The notes below the pieces were generated by a model. That model saw only the letters and a list, made by a program, of their open reading frames with translations. It did not search any database and was not told the DNA's origin. Positions 12,378 to 22,923 of a stretch of 64,000 nucleotides of DNA are shown here, piece by piece. This DNA comes from Adineta steineri (Eukaryota > Rotifera > Eurotatoria > Adinetida > Adinetidae): contig CAJNOI010000074.1 in NCBI GenBank assembly GCA_905250115.1, positions 216,527 to 280,526 of the forward strand, read 5' to 3'. Position 1 is the first letter of the stretch. Every line of letters begins with the position of its first letter. The translations under genes and the position numbers were made by a program.

Positions 12378-12472
12378 AAATATTTGTAATTTAGTTTAAA
12401 AAAATTTCGATTTCATTTTTGATAAAAAATCTTCAATAAAAATTAACTAATAAAATTGTTTTCCATGTTGGA

Positions 12473-12522
12473 GGTGTGGGTGTGGGTGTGGATAAAATAA
12501 AATACCCACACACACACACCCA
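12473..12522. repeat. GTGTGG-type hairpin
   Basis: GGTGTGGGTGTGGGTGTGG is followed after a 14-nt AT loop by a CCCACACACACACACCC arm. The G-rich arm is three copies of the TGTGGG unit reported for bdelloid telomeres. One member of a small family in this window. Confidence 0.75.
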
Positions 12523-12540
12523 GACACTCGCGATATTCCT

Positions 12541-12960
12541 TCCAATATTGAGAATGTAAGAACGATGATTGACAAGTTTTTTTTTCTGGAAAAAGAATGC
12601 AGAAATGAGTAAAGAAAAAATTCTCCCAAGAAGGAGAATATAATTATGACGATAGACAAGCTTTTTCCGAGAAAAAAGTGAAATAACAGAAGTAAAAACA
12701 ATTTTTTCAAGAGGTAGCATGCATGAATGATGATAGACAAGTTTCTTTTATGGGAAAGAGTTTGTGACGATAGAAATAAATAAGTTTTTTTCTCGAAAGA
12801 GAATGCAGAAATGAGTACAAAAGAATTCTTCCAACAAAGAGAATATAATTACGATGATGGACAAGTTTTTTTCTGAGAAAAAGGCGTAACAACGCAAACA
12901 AAAAACAGTTTTTTTTCAGGAGGTAGAGTGTAGGAATAAGAATAAGTTGTTTTTACAGAA
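12541..12960. repeat. tandem duplication, unit about 210 bp
   Basis: Two imperfect copies lie head to tail. The stretch around 12570-12620 (..AGTTTTTT..GAATGCAGAAATGAG) recurs around 12782-12830, and GAGAATATAATTA with GACAAG boxes recurs at matching offsets. Within each copy a 70-80-bp motif, (T)GAC/GACAAG followed by a T-run and a basic A-rich part, is itself repeated. Overlapping minus-strand open frames here are repeat artefacts. Confidence 0.6.
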
Positions 12961-13588
12961 AATGACTGCATGTTTTGCTCACTTCCTACAACCAAATACA
13001 CAAGGAATCCTTGTAGGATCTTTATCTTCACGTCATAAACATTTTGGCATTGTCATTAAAGACTGGATAGAAAATAGTTTAATTTGTATCACAATTTGCT
13101 TGATTCATCATGCTACGATAGCTACGATGTTCATGCAGATTGTTCCAACTTATAAGATAGTAAGGTAGATCTTAAAAAACTACACATACTACGTTCAGAT
13201 AGGCCTTTTAAAAACTACAAGTAGTATGACCATGTAGACCTTGAAAGAAGGGTAGACAGTGGGTTGGATATTGGCAAAGTAAGAACTGTAGTATGATCAG
13301 CTAGTTTTCTCTATATGAAGTGAGCCACACTTCTTTGGCTGACATGTTTGACAAGCTTCCAATGATCCCACAGATACCCTTAAAAACTATATCTATGTAT
13401 TTTCGTAAAACTAATGGACAAATAACTATAAATAGACTTTTATGAATGATATATTTTTTTATGAAATAATTTATTTTCCAGAGTAATTATATAAAATGAT
13501 TAATTTTTTTCCAGAATAATTATGTTAATTGATTAAAAGCAAAATGAGTAAAAAAAGCAGAAGTCTAGTGAGAACAATTTGAGATATT
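12961..13588. other. intergenic, unclassified
   Basis: 3' flank of the secreted-protein gene plus unclassified sequence. A motif like AAAACTACA..AGTA recurs at about 13170-13225, hinting at a short local repeat. No gene supported. Confidence 0.35.
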
Positions 13589-14026
13589 TCATTTGGTTGA
13601 GACATTGATCACCATACCCACTAAAAATAGAGCTAATAACGTGATGATATTAGCCTGTTGTGCCATGGTACCACTCTTGTATCCCTTGCCACTGCATGCT
13701 GGATGGGTTGGATTGGTGACAGTAATATTACGACTGTCAGAGCTGAGTGACAGTGTATCATTGTCGGCGATCACCATCATCGAACCCGCATAGCCACTTG
13801 TATAGAGTATGCCTGTGACTGTGGTAACACCACCACAGGCACCGCTCGCACCGGAGTTAACCAAGTAGCTATTTGTCGACAAACTTGTCACGACTGCTTT
13901 TCCACTTAAACAGCAGCAAGTGGATGTGCTGCACGATGAATCAGGCGTATAAGTACCAGCCCATGACTGAGATTGAGCAGCACTAATAACAGTTGCTATC
14001 AGAAGAAAGAGTTCCGTTAACTGCAT
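13589..14026 (-). CDS. small secreted, probably GPI-anchored protein
   Basis: A single-exon 145-aa frame. Residues 1-20 (MQLTELFLLIATVISAAQSQ) form a clear signal peptide with a likely cut near AQS|QS. The mature part is small, Ser/Thr/Gly-rich and carries Cys in CSTSTCCCLSG, GACGG and PACSG, probably disulphide-bonded. The C-terminus is a hydrophobic stretch (ANIITLLALFLVGMVINV) after small residues, typical of a GPI-attachment signal. I recall similar WAGTY..CCC proteins in rotifers and protists but cannot name a function. The coding sequence is visibly richer in G+C than its neighbours. A TATA box lies about 72 bp upstream of the ATG. Confidence 0.8.
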   Translation of the reverse strand: MQLTELFLLIATVISAAQSQSWAGTYTPDSSCSTSTCCCLSGKAVVTSLSTNSYLVNSGASGACGGVTTVTGILYTSGYAGSMMVIADNDTLSLSSDSRNITVTNPTHPACSGKGYKSGTMAQQANIITLLALFLVGMVINVSTK

Positions 14027-14097
14027 GAAGTTGTTATATGAAGATCACGATTTTGAAATGAAATGCGAGAGTAAATCTGTTCTTGGTAGATTAGGGG

Positions 14098-14105
14098 CTT
14101 TTATA
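14098..14105 (-). promoter_or_regulatory. TATA box of the secreted-protein gene
   Basis: The minus strand reads GCTATAAAAGCC, a near-consensus TATA box, 72 bp before the ATG at 14026. That leaves room for a start site about 30 bp downstream and a short 5' UTR. Confidence 0.6.
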
Positions 14106-14477
14106 GCACTACTATGACTCTCTTTCTTGTTTAACCAATGAAAAAAAAGCAGCGGGAAAAAACCCGTCATAAGAAAGAACAGGTTTCGGAGAAAAAGACG
14201 TGCACTCACAACCTCCTTTCGCCTCATAAATTTTTTCTTCCTTTTCTTTCCACATTCTTTCCTTTTCATATTTGCTGCCAACTATTGTTCTTTAGTTGGA
14301 GAAATTCATTTATAGCCGTTCGATTGGTTCTGAATATTTGTGTTATGAGAAAGAGAGTCACATAATTTTTTCAGTCCTGACAAAATGTTTTAGAAGCCAC
14401 CCGAATTCATAGAAAACATATTTTAAGCGATTTCGTATTCCTAAGAGCTTGTGTTGAAATGTTTATTGATTGAGGAT

Positions 14478-14530
14478 ATGGGTGTGTGAGATAGAGAGTA
14501 GAGTCTCATACCCACTGGCACCCACACCCA
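14478..14530. repeat. GTGTGG-type hairpin
   Basis: The arm ATGGGTGTGTGAGA pairs with TCTCATACCCA across a GAGAGTAGA loop, followed by a second C-rich arm CACCCACACCCA. It has the same GAGATAGA core as the copy at 33963. Confidence 0.65.
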
Positions 14531-14654
14531 ACTCTTGCTGATTCAAACAAAAGAGTAATAATATTCATTATTTATTGAATAAAAAAAAGGATCGTTAGAA
14601 CTATAGTTAAATTTTAATTCTTGTTTGAGTGCGGTGTGTTCTTTCTCAGTTTTA

Positions 14655-15934
14655 TTAGTACCAGGCATCTTCAGAGGATGTGCTTGATTCCAAAACTGAT
14701 TGTTTTTCTACTTTTTCTACTTTTTCAAAGACAGCAAGACTCATTACTGGTCGATGCTTTCCATCTTTGGATGAGTGAATTCCATGAAAACCTCCAACAA
14801 CATAACACGACGTTTCTTTGCCTCCTTTCGGTAAATCGATCAATTTCACGGGTACTGAAATAGCGTTCAAACCGATGTCTTCTAAAGGTACAGCTTTTGA
14901 GTTTGCATCAAGCGAATGGCAACCAAAACAAAGGCGAAGAAACCAACCACGGATCGCGTTTACTTGCTTCATATAAATGCTAGAAAAGAGTAGAAGACTA
15001 TGCACAAGGAAGACCCAATTCATTTTTAGTTTACCCTGAAGGACCATAAGACACACCTATTTTTGTATAATCGAAAATGCCATCCCAAAAGTTATTGTCT
15101 ACATTACCTTTATACGTTTGGATAAACTGATCCAATATAGGCAAGACTCCATCGAGATATACACGAAAATCTCTTTTAGGAGAATCATATTTTGACGGCA
15201 AAATAGTGAAACCTTTTAATTCTTCTACCTTCTTTCTCAGTAAATTCCAGTCATCTATTGTTCCCATAAAATGTACATTTCGTATACCACATCCACATAC
15301 CATATGTTCATAATCAAAATATTTCTTGAAAGTATGCATGATGCACACCGATGAGAGAAGATTCTCGACAGAGCCTGTTGTTGAGAAATTCGATGTGAGC
15401 ATATCAACGACATTATTCTTCACATGTGTGCCAATTTGTTTTTGCATCAAGTTTAAGAAGGCTGGCCAACTAAAGTCAGATATTTGAGTTTACGAAATTA
15501 CACTAGTAGAACGCAGCTTATCTTACTCACTCAGGCTCGAAAGTATTCATTGCAACAACAAGCGTCTTCTTTCCTTCATGGTCAACAAATAAATGTCGCA
15601 TTTGTTCTGCATTATCAACAACATAGCTAGCATAGTAGATGGTAATCATGAGCCAAATATCATCAGGTGATAATACAAGATCTTCATGTGCATTGTAAGC
15701 GGCTAGATATGCTTCGAATAGAGCATGGCCACTGTTTACAATATGTGTATGAGATCCGTTTGCTTTGAAGAAAGTTTGACGATACTTATCTCCATATGAT
15801 GACTGATCGATTGATTTTGCCCAGTACTGTTCCGATACAGTTGAGTTTGCTTGTTTATGTCCAGTATGCTGCGGATTAGAATCAGTCGTAAGTGATTGTG
15901 GTGCTAGATCACGAATGCGAACTGTGTGATACAT
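14655..15934 (-). CDS. DUF4419 domain protein
   Basis: Three exons, 15934-15531, 15469-15035 and 14979-14655 (introns 61 and 55 bp), give 387 aa. The order of conserved blocks matches the DUF4419 family: an N-terminal stretch ending LVLSPDDIWLMITIYYASYV, then FVDHEGKKTL, WPAFLNLMQKQIG, NFSTTGSVENLLSSVCIMHTF, YFDYEHMVCGCGI, FMGTIDDWNLLRKKVEEL, LDQFIQTYKGNVDNNFWDGI, and IRGWFLRLCFG after the last intron. The family has no established biochemical function; members are typically 350-450 aa, cytosolic, and common in fungi and bdelloids. The C-terminus adds a charged tail with a repeated KVEKVEK. The family's scattered occurrence makes past horizontal transfer possible but untested. Confidence 0.88.
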
Positions 15935-17639
15935 CGTATGCGCTATGAAGTGTTTTTTTAGGCAACAGTAAATGAATATATATATATATATATATAATGG
16001 TGAAAAAAGATAAGAGAAAAGCTATAAGATATGCAAGTCACACAGAAAGAAAGCATGACTTTGATAAGCGAAACTGTCAATAAAACCGAAAAAAAAGGAT
16101 TAGTCACATTTCATCCAGAGTTTTATTCATTTTTTTTAATTTTTATTGTTCAAGAAAACGGTGGACATGTACAGATGAATGGGTATGAGTAGAGAGAAGA
16201 TAATAGTTAACACCCTCAAATTCGCTGTCTTACTCTCGTGTATACATAACTTTTAACAAATGTGTACCTACTTATTATAATATATATGAGGAAAAAAAAC
16301 AAATTTTACCTGAGTTGATAAACTCACTTATCACAACAAAGATGCGTCACACCATCAGACTAGAAAAATCCAAGTTGCGTCAACGTTTTTTTCTTGGAAA
16401 GAATAAAATTTCGCAGCACTGTAATTTTTGTTAAATAAAATAACAAGAAAGTGAAAACATTTTTGGATAGTATAGCGTTTTCGAAGAAATGTTGTTCTAA
16501 TCATGTGTATATGAGAGAATTAATTAAGATAAGAAAAACAATATCAACTGGCTACCTAGTGCCTATATTTCGTTTTACTCATCTTAAAATTCCTCACATA
16601 AAAATAGAAGAAATTTATTTGAATAATTTATCTTAAAAAGCTTTATGATAACAAAATTTACACATATTCCGAGAAATCGATGTATTCTTATTTGGAAAAA
16701 ACTTTCTCTAGTTTTTGATGATTTTATCATTGTTAAAAGATTAAGTAGGAAGTATATGATAAAACCTGCTGTATAAATAAAATTGCAATTAAATTTTCTG
16801 ATTTATTTGCTTTTTTTTCAGTGTGGTTAAATAATTATGAAAAATAACTCGATTGATTACACATTAACACAGATTATACTCTCTAACAAAAAAGATTTCA
16901 TACGGAACCTTTGTTTTTTTAGACAATAATAAATATTTTCTATCTCGTCAGCGAATTCTTTGTTATCCTATTGCTTACTTGATCTCCTATTTTAAAATAC
17001 TTATTTAGTTATTTATTTTGTTAAATAAAAACATACTAACCATTATGTTCATCAAAGATACTAAAATAAGACTAAAGTTTTCATGAATTTTGATCAATTG
17101 GGCCTAAACGTTTATAAGAAGCTTCATTCGATTTTCTTCATTCTTGTATTTCACTATAATCAGATAATTCTCCCATGATCTAATTCTTTTGCTATTATGA
17201 GAATTATTTGAAAGTAAACTTTCTTCATCTTCTTCGTTAACATTTTCATTTAATGACATATTTAGTAAAAATAACAAAAATCTAAAGCAAACTCATATAA
17301 AATCATTCTCCTTTCTTTCTTTATGAGCCAAACGAAAGACATATTTATCAAGATTGTTTGCAACTTCGACTCTTCATATCATCGTTGACTGTTCAATTTT
17401 TTTTAATTGTGTACACAAATTAGTCTTTACTCTAACGTGCACTCTGTATTATTCTTCAAGATTTAATGGATTTACATTATCTTTGTTTGGGATTTTTTTG
17501 TTAAATTGTTAGAAAGCGCGCGTGATTCAAAGAAAAAAAAGATGTATATATATATATATGTGTTCGGTCGTTGTTAATTAAGTTTGTTCAGATAGACTGT
17601 TTTGATTCATGATTATATTGTCTAGTCAGTTTTTAAAAT
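15935..17639. other. intergenic, AT-rich
   Basis: Contains a (TA)n run at 15975-15998 just upstream of the DUF4419 start and another at 17545-17560. A weak G/T hairpin-like segment occurs at 16168-16215. No gene supported. Confidence 0.45.
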
Positions 17640-18540
17640 AAAAAGATAGAATAGCTTTAAATTCTAACATTTGGTAGCTGAGAATAGTTTAACTTATAAT
17701 GACAGGTGAAGGTTCAAAATTCGACCAGTTATTGCAACGTTCGATAGCGAATTTGAATATTATGGAACAAATTGATAAACAACAAACCGAACGTTTACAC
17801 CGTTTGCCGACACAATTGTCCACCGAAGCGACCGAACCATTCATACGTTCATCCAGCAAGTTCATGGCTAAACCAGATAAGTACAATGGAACTCATGATG
17901 AAAATATTGTTACTTGGTTAATCTTATTACAGGAAATGATGGCTTATAACATGATTAATGATGGTGACCGAATATCAATAGCAGTTAGTTATTTAGGTGG
18001 AACTGCTCTACAGTGGTTTGCAGATTTAACATTACAAAATCAACGACCATCATCATGGGCTGATTTTAAAGAAAAAATAACATCACGATTTCAACCAGTC
18101 GATTTTCAAGAACATCTTCGAGAACAACTATTACAACTACGACAGAAACAATCGGTAGAAGATTATATCCAGTCTTTTCGAAGTATTGTTGATCAGGTGC
18201 ATCACATTGATGAATTAACACAAGTAATGTTATTCGTAAATGGTTTATCATTGAATACCGGTTTATATGTACGTTTGAAACATCCAAAAACTGTTAAAGA
18301 AGCTATACGTGAAGCAAGTACTTATGAAAGTGTTATGACCATTCGTAAGGATAATCATATGAAATATAATCCATTTCTATAAACGTCATCAACTGTTGAA
18401 TTAAATATTTTAAATACACGATCACCACGACGACAACATCGTTATACTACAACAACAACTAAAGACGATTGTTTTAAATATTGACTATGTTTTTATTGTA
18501 AAGAGCCAAGTCATCTTGCAAAATGACATTCATTTGTCTA
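17640..18540 (+). mobile_element. LTR-retrotransposon remnant (gag only)
   Basis: The gag-like frame is preceded by a run ending ATTCTAACA, like an LTR 3' end, and then TGGTAGCTGAG (17672-17682), where a tRNA primer-binding site beginning TGG is expected. Downstream lies a broken zinc knuckle, and no protease, reverse transcriptase or integrase follows. I did not find a matching 3' LTR. Best read as the 5' part of an old Ty3/gypsy-type element. Confidence 0.6.
17699..18382 (+). pseudogene. retrotransposon gag, interrupted by stops
   Basis: A 227-codon frame with the retrotransposon-gag (PF03732-like) core: a polar N-terminus, KPDKYNGTHDENIVTWLILL, then YLGGTALQWFADL, WADFKEKITSRFQP, LRQKQSVEDYIQSFRSIVDQ and MLFVNGL. 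It stops at 18380-18382, but the same frame continues past the stop into a basic RSPRRQHR region, a second stop near 18481, and a CCHC zinc-knuckle relic (CFYCKEPSHLAK) where the last Cys codon is a stop. So the original gag extended to at least 18528 and has been cut by three nonsense codons. Gag would package element RNA; this copy is probably inactive unless the N-terminal part is retained by the host. Confidence 0.75.
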
Positions 18541-19199
18541 TTTTATATTAACATTATAGATAACACATTAGTAGCAATTTCTTATTGAAATATATCCAAA
18601 AATCAATTCTTCCTCATAAATTTTTTTTCAATCATAAATGATCAAATACTCCCACAAGGACTTTTTCTCATTTTAGATTTTGAATTAATTTGTAATATTC
18701 GAAAAAAAAGAAGACATTCTTATGTGTATTTATCAATACACAAATATTTTTCTATCATCGATATTGAATCAGCATAATTAAGTATGCTGTATTAAATTAA
18801 TAAGAATTGAGTAACGATCTCCATTTGTTTTTAAGAGCAATTATTAATATTAGAATATAAAACACTGAAATCAAAAATATTAATTGATATTTCCCTCGAA
18901 TCATAAAAGATATTTGTTGATAAAATAAAAATCTTTTTTTATAAATGAAAAAAAACATTTTATCATTTAAAAATTTATTTCTAAGAAGAATCATGACAAA
19001 AATCTTGTTGATGATCATGAAATATCGACGTTAAATAAATAAGAAAAGACGCAATGTACAACTGACGTCATTTTGTTTGTTCGTGTATTTGAGCCAAACC
19101 CGATCGTGAAGATAAAACAGGTTTCTTATTGTTTCTATACTAATGATGAAATAACTAATATTCGTCATAGAGAAAATTTCAAGGTGAATCTTAAAATAG
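18541..19199. other. intergenic, nothing recognised
   Basis: Low-complexity AT-rich DNA with minus-strand open frames of no coding character. It may include the lost 3' part of the retroelement. Confidence 0.4.
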
Positions 19200-19809
19200 A
19201 TGAGAACAAAGAAAAGACGCAATATTTATAATATCGTCATATCTTTATTCAATGAAAACTATATAAGACACATGAAAATGATCGATATAAAATACACAAA
19301 TATATTCTTAAAGGTAATTATTATTTGTCTATTAGAATTAAAACTGATTTTTGTTTTCTTTTTATATATTAGATTAAAATTGTTTACTGTTGGTTTGATT
19401 GTTTTGTCATCAATTGTTGTTGAATGTCGACCAAATGAATTTCCATTGAAAGCCAGTTGTCTAAAAGATAAATCAGCTTGTAAATCTTCAACACAATGTT
19501 GTAGCGGAATATGTTGTAATGAAAATTGTGTAGAAAGACCATGTAGACGACCACTTGAATCATGCAATAACTCAACTGAAATTTGTTGTCCTGGAGAAAT
19601 ATGTAGAGCATATTCGAAAACATGTTGTCGATTAAGTAATGAAACAGCATCATCACCATCTGAATGTTGCGTTGAACCAACACCCTCAAGTGGACGTGTT
19701 ATATGTCCTTGTAGTGGACATGCACAACCTTGCAAAAAAGAAAGAAGATTGTTGTGATAATATGCAATGTTCAACAGCATATCCTCAATTTGGAGATATT
19801 TGTTTATAA
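19200..19809 (+). CDS. cysteine-rich secreted protein, frameshifted near the 3' end
   Basis: The frame at 19200-19757 encodes a long lysine-rich leader, a hydrophobic segment (LKLFTVGLIVLSSIVVEC) that looks like a signal peptide, and a mature domain dense in cysteine with CC pairs (QCCSGICC, EICCPGEIC, KTCCRL, SECC), the spacing of a small disulphide-knot protein. At an A-run near 19733-19738 the frame changes. The continuing Cys-rich reading is one base out of register and runs to a stop at 19807-19809, while the annotated frame ends in non-family residues at 19757. This is a one-base indel in a homopolymer: sequencing error, allele or real mutation. Which ATG is used is uncertain; one near the hydrophobic segment is more natural than 19200. 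Secreted role unknown. Confidence 0.65.
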
Positions 19810-20886
19810 TTATGCAAAATTATGTTATATGGAAAAACTTTCGCAATCTAAAAGATTTGTTTTTTATTTGATATTTTTTTCTAATACAGATGTATATTTC
19901 ATTAATAACACATTTTTGTCAGTCTGATGTTATTTACAAAAGATCAAACAAATGAATTTAAAACATTTTATCTCGATAATTAGAATTTACAGATTGATAA
20001 TGTAGTCAAGAATTGAGTGGTATAATACTCATTTAATTACATGAGATTCGACATAGTGTATAAAAGAAAGTATGAAATAGATTTCGTTCTTACTAAATGA
20101 CTAGCTAGATGAAAATTATAGAATTCAATTAAAAACAAAGAAAATTCTGATTTTAATTGATAAATCTCGATTATATTGATAAAATCAATACACAGAAGTG
20201 AGAACTCATTGTGAGAGTGTGTGTAAGTATGGTTAGAGAGAAAGTAATCACCCATACGCTCAAGATGTATGACCGGAGTTCTATCGAAACATACAGCAAT
20301 AGAATATCCTACAGTCACGATATCTATCCAAAGCAAGCAGCTAGGATTGTAAAAATTTGATTTTTCATCAAACATAAACCCTATTGGATAATCATAAAAT
20401 CGAGTAGAATGAAAAGAGAACAAACAAAAATTGTAAAAGAAACGTTAAGTTGAGTATAGGATACAATTGAGAGGCTGATTTAAAAAATTGGTTGCTTCAG
20501 TTTCAAACCAATTAAATGAATTTGCTTCTTATCCAGAATCAGAAGGTATGCAACAAATACTCACGACAATGTAAAAAAAATAAAATTCTTAACATAAATA
20601 TACTGGAGACAATGACCTTCAATATGGTACAAATTAGGTAATCAGATAATTCTAGTAATTACTGTAACTATATAGGTCAAAATGCATTTTAAAGTGAAAT
20701 ATGTTTAAACGATATCGTCTGATTTTTATCATTAGATAAAAACATTTTGTTGAATCTTACACCTGTTCTTTCTTTCTTTTTCTTTTATCTAAATGTTGTA
20801 TCACCTGATGAAGATCATTGGTTGATACTTTCTGTTTTAGATCTGACTTAAACAATGCGTCGTCTACCAAATAATATTATAATAAT
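19810..20886. other. intergenic
   Basis: Probably includes the promoter and 5' UTR of the oxidoreductase. A degenerate G/T-rich hairpin occurs at about 20211-20263. The 128-codon minus frame at 20037-20423 spans that hairpin and looks random. Confidence 0.4.
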
Positions 20887-22455
20887 ATGATGAATATTCT
20901 ATTCTGGTTACAATATATTGCAACATTTCTATGCATTTTATTATTATCAATATATACATATGTAAAATCACGTCTCTTTGGAAATAGTAAACGTGTACCA
21001 CCATTACACAATCGAGACTATAAAATTGCTATAATAGGAGGTGGAATTGGCGGTGTGAGTGCTGGATATGCATTGCTACGTAGTGGATATAAGAATATAA
21101 CAATATATGAAGCACGTGATACACTTGGTGGTAATGCGAAAACACATGTATGGAAACATGATCATATTAGTATTACTACGGGTCTTTCTGTATTAGCATG
21201 GCCAACAATATTTCGTAATTATATTCATCTATTAAATGAATTAGATCTTAAAACAACTACAGTTGAATTACCATTTTTTATTCATAATCGAGAAGAAGAT
21301 AGTTTCTTTGCTCATAGAAAACAATTTATACATACTCAACAATATAATAAAGATTTAAAACGTTGGGATCGTATGGTTAAAACAGTGCGTTATGTTACTG
21401 AAATTCTATGTGGTACAGAACCATCTTTATATCATTTTAATTTTTTAAATCCTTTTAATTTTATTTCAATGAGATTTTTAAGTTTATTATTTGGTGTATC
21501 AAATCGCTTTTGGAATCATATTGTAGTACCTATGTACGCATCCTCATTTTTATCTACAAAAATATCATTTATTCCATCATCTATTCTTCCAACCCTTGAT
21601 AGTTTAATTTCCTTACAACCAAATCGCATACCAACAATGCTAACATGGCTTCATACATCTACAGATGTTTTTGATAAAATGACTAAAGATATAAATATTA
21701 AAACAAATCATCGAATTAATAATGTACATGTACAACGAAAAGAAAATAATCAAATTATGATTACTATTGATAATGAAAAAATAGTATATGATCGAATTAT
21801 TTTTGCATGCAATTCTCATGCAACAATGAATGCATTAAATAATGGAAATAATACAAATATTTCATTCTTATTAAAATTAATGTTAACTAGTGTAACATAT
21901 GCTGATGATGATGATGATTTAAATCTATTAGATGGAATAATTCATCGTGATATAAATATTTTACCAAATGAATATGCAGATGACTTACGTTGTAATTATG
22001 CTAATTATATTGATATGAAATATGATAAGATTAATAAATTATATTATCATTATAATACGTTTATTTTAAGTTGTTGGTTACCAAATGTACATGCAATATT
22101 AAAAGAAAATCAAATAGAACATAAAACTATGGAACCGATGTTTGTTACATATGCACCACATAATCAACCAATGCCAAAAATTGATGAAAAGAAAATATTT
22201 GGAAAAGTTGATAATCGTCGTGCACATCCAAGTTTATCATTTCGTAATCAAGCAATTTCATTATTAATACGATTAGTACAAGGAGAAAATGGAATGTATT
22301 TTTGTGGAAATTCTGTGACACCAGCAAATGGACATGATCTTTCATTGTTATCAGGTTTTGCAGTTGCGGAATTAATTGGTGCTAAATATCCATTTAGTGA
22401 TGATTTATCGGCATTACGAGATTATAATCGATATAAAAGAATGTGTGTTAATTAA
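20887..22455 (+). CDS. membrane-anchored FAD-dependent amine-oxidase-like oxidoreductase
   Basis: A single-exon frame of 522 aa. Residues 3-26 are a hydrophobic anchor. The Rossmann dinucleotide motif IAIIGGGIGGVSAG occupies about 47-60, followed by the ribose-binding acidic residue in IYEARDTLGGNAKT (about 73-86), typical of NAD(P)-binding_8 / flavin-containing amine oxidoreductases. The C-terminal FAD-binding block reads MYFCGNSVTPANGHDLSLLSGF. Members oxidise amines, carotenoid- or porphyrin-like substrates or desaturate lipids; the substrate is not deducible. Two consecutive ATGs open the frame. A paralogue family of this type is common in bacteria and fungi, so foreign origin is conceivable; lack of introns in a 1.6-kb gene fits but does not prove it. 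Confidence 0.82.
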   Translation: MMNILFWLQYIATFLCILLLSIYTYVKSRLFGNSKRVPPLHNRDYKIAIIGGGIGGVSAGYALLRSGYKNITIYEARDTLGGNAKTHVWKHDHISITTGLSVLAWPTIFRNYIHLLNELDLKTTTVELPFFIHNREEDSFFAHRKQFIHTQQYNKDLKRWDRMVKTVRYVTEILCGTEPSLYHFNFLNPFNFISMRFLSLLFGVSNRFWNHIVVPMYASSFLSTKISFIPSSILPTLDSLISLQPNRIPTMLTWLHTSTDVFDKMTKDINIKTNHRINNVHVQRKENNQIMITIDNEKIVYDRIIFACNSHATMNALNNGNNTNISFLLKLMLTSVTYADDDDDLNLLDGIIHRDINILPNEYADDLRCNYANYIDMKYDKINKLYYHYNTFILSCWLPNVHAILKENQIEHKTMEPMFVTYAPHNQPMPKIDEKKIFGKVDNRRAHPSLSFRNQAISLLIRLVQGENGMYFCGNSVTPANGHDLSLLSGFAVAELIGAKYPFSDDLSALRDYNRYKRMCVN

Positions 22456-22589
22456 TTCTTTTCTTATTTCAAAATTTAGTTGAATAAATAATCTTATATA
22501 ACTTTGTATGTGTCAACGAAAACACATATACGTACTAGGCTCGCTTATTAGCACTAACAATAGACTGATAGATCGTATTGATCTGATAT

Positions 22590-22841
22590 CAGGGACGCAA
22601 AAGTGACGGAAAACCAGGACGGTTCGATAGCTATGGTAGGATCGATATTTTCTTGTGATTTATATGACAATCATAGTCTTAATGTGCCTATTTCAATTTT
22701 GTTTTTCTTCAGATAAGGCGCCGAAATGCGTTAGTTTGAACTTTAAGACTTTATTAGTGTTATGGTTATTCAGCTCAAGTGGTTTTCATTTCACCGGTTC
22801 GATCGGCATAGCTATTGATGATCGTCACCGCTGCATCCCTA
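22590..22841. mobile_element. hAT-like MITE with perfect 8-bp target duplication
   Basis: A 252-bp element flanked by exact TCTGATAT copies (22582-22589 and 22842-22849). The left end CAGGGACGCAAAAGTGACG and the right end (reverse complement TAGGGATGCAGCGGTGACG) are inverted repeats that extend imperfectly inwards through TAGCTATG. CAGGG/TAGGG termini with 8-bp duplications are the hAT hallmark. The interior has no transposase, only a chance 63-codon frame, so it depends on a transposase elsewhere. It lies between the convergent oxidoreductase and F-box genes. Confidence 0.8.
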
Positions 22842-22923
22842 TCTGATATACATGATATTTTATTTGATTATTTTTATTTTATAACTCGATATATCTCTTG
22901 AATATTTTTTTATTATAGAAAAA

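Noticed and set aside
12027..12901. Several overlapping minus-strand open frames
   Set aside because: They are antisense to the NHL gene or lie in the tandem repeat and T-runs; residue composition is that of homopolymers.
19267..19372. A GTAATT..ATTAG intron at the start of the cysteine-rich gene
   Set aside because: Splicing it puts the signal peptide and cysteine domain out of frame, with an early stop.
20037..20423. 128-codon minus-strand open frame
   Set aside because: No domain, no start context, low-complexity composition, and it runs across a G/T hairpin repeat.
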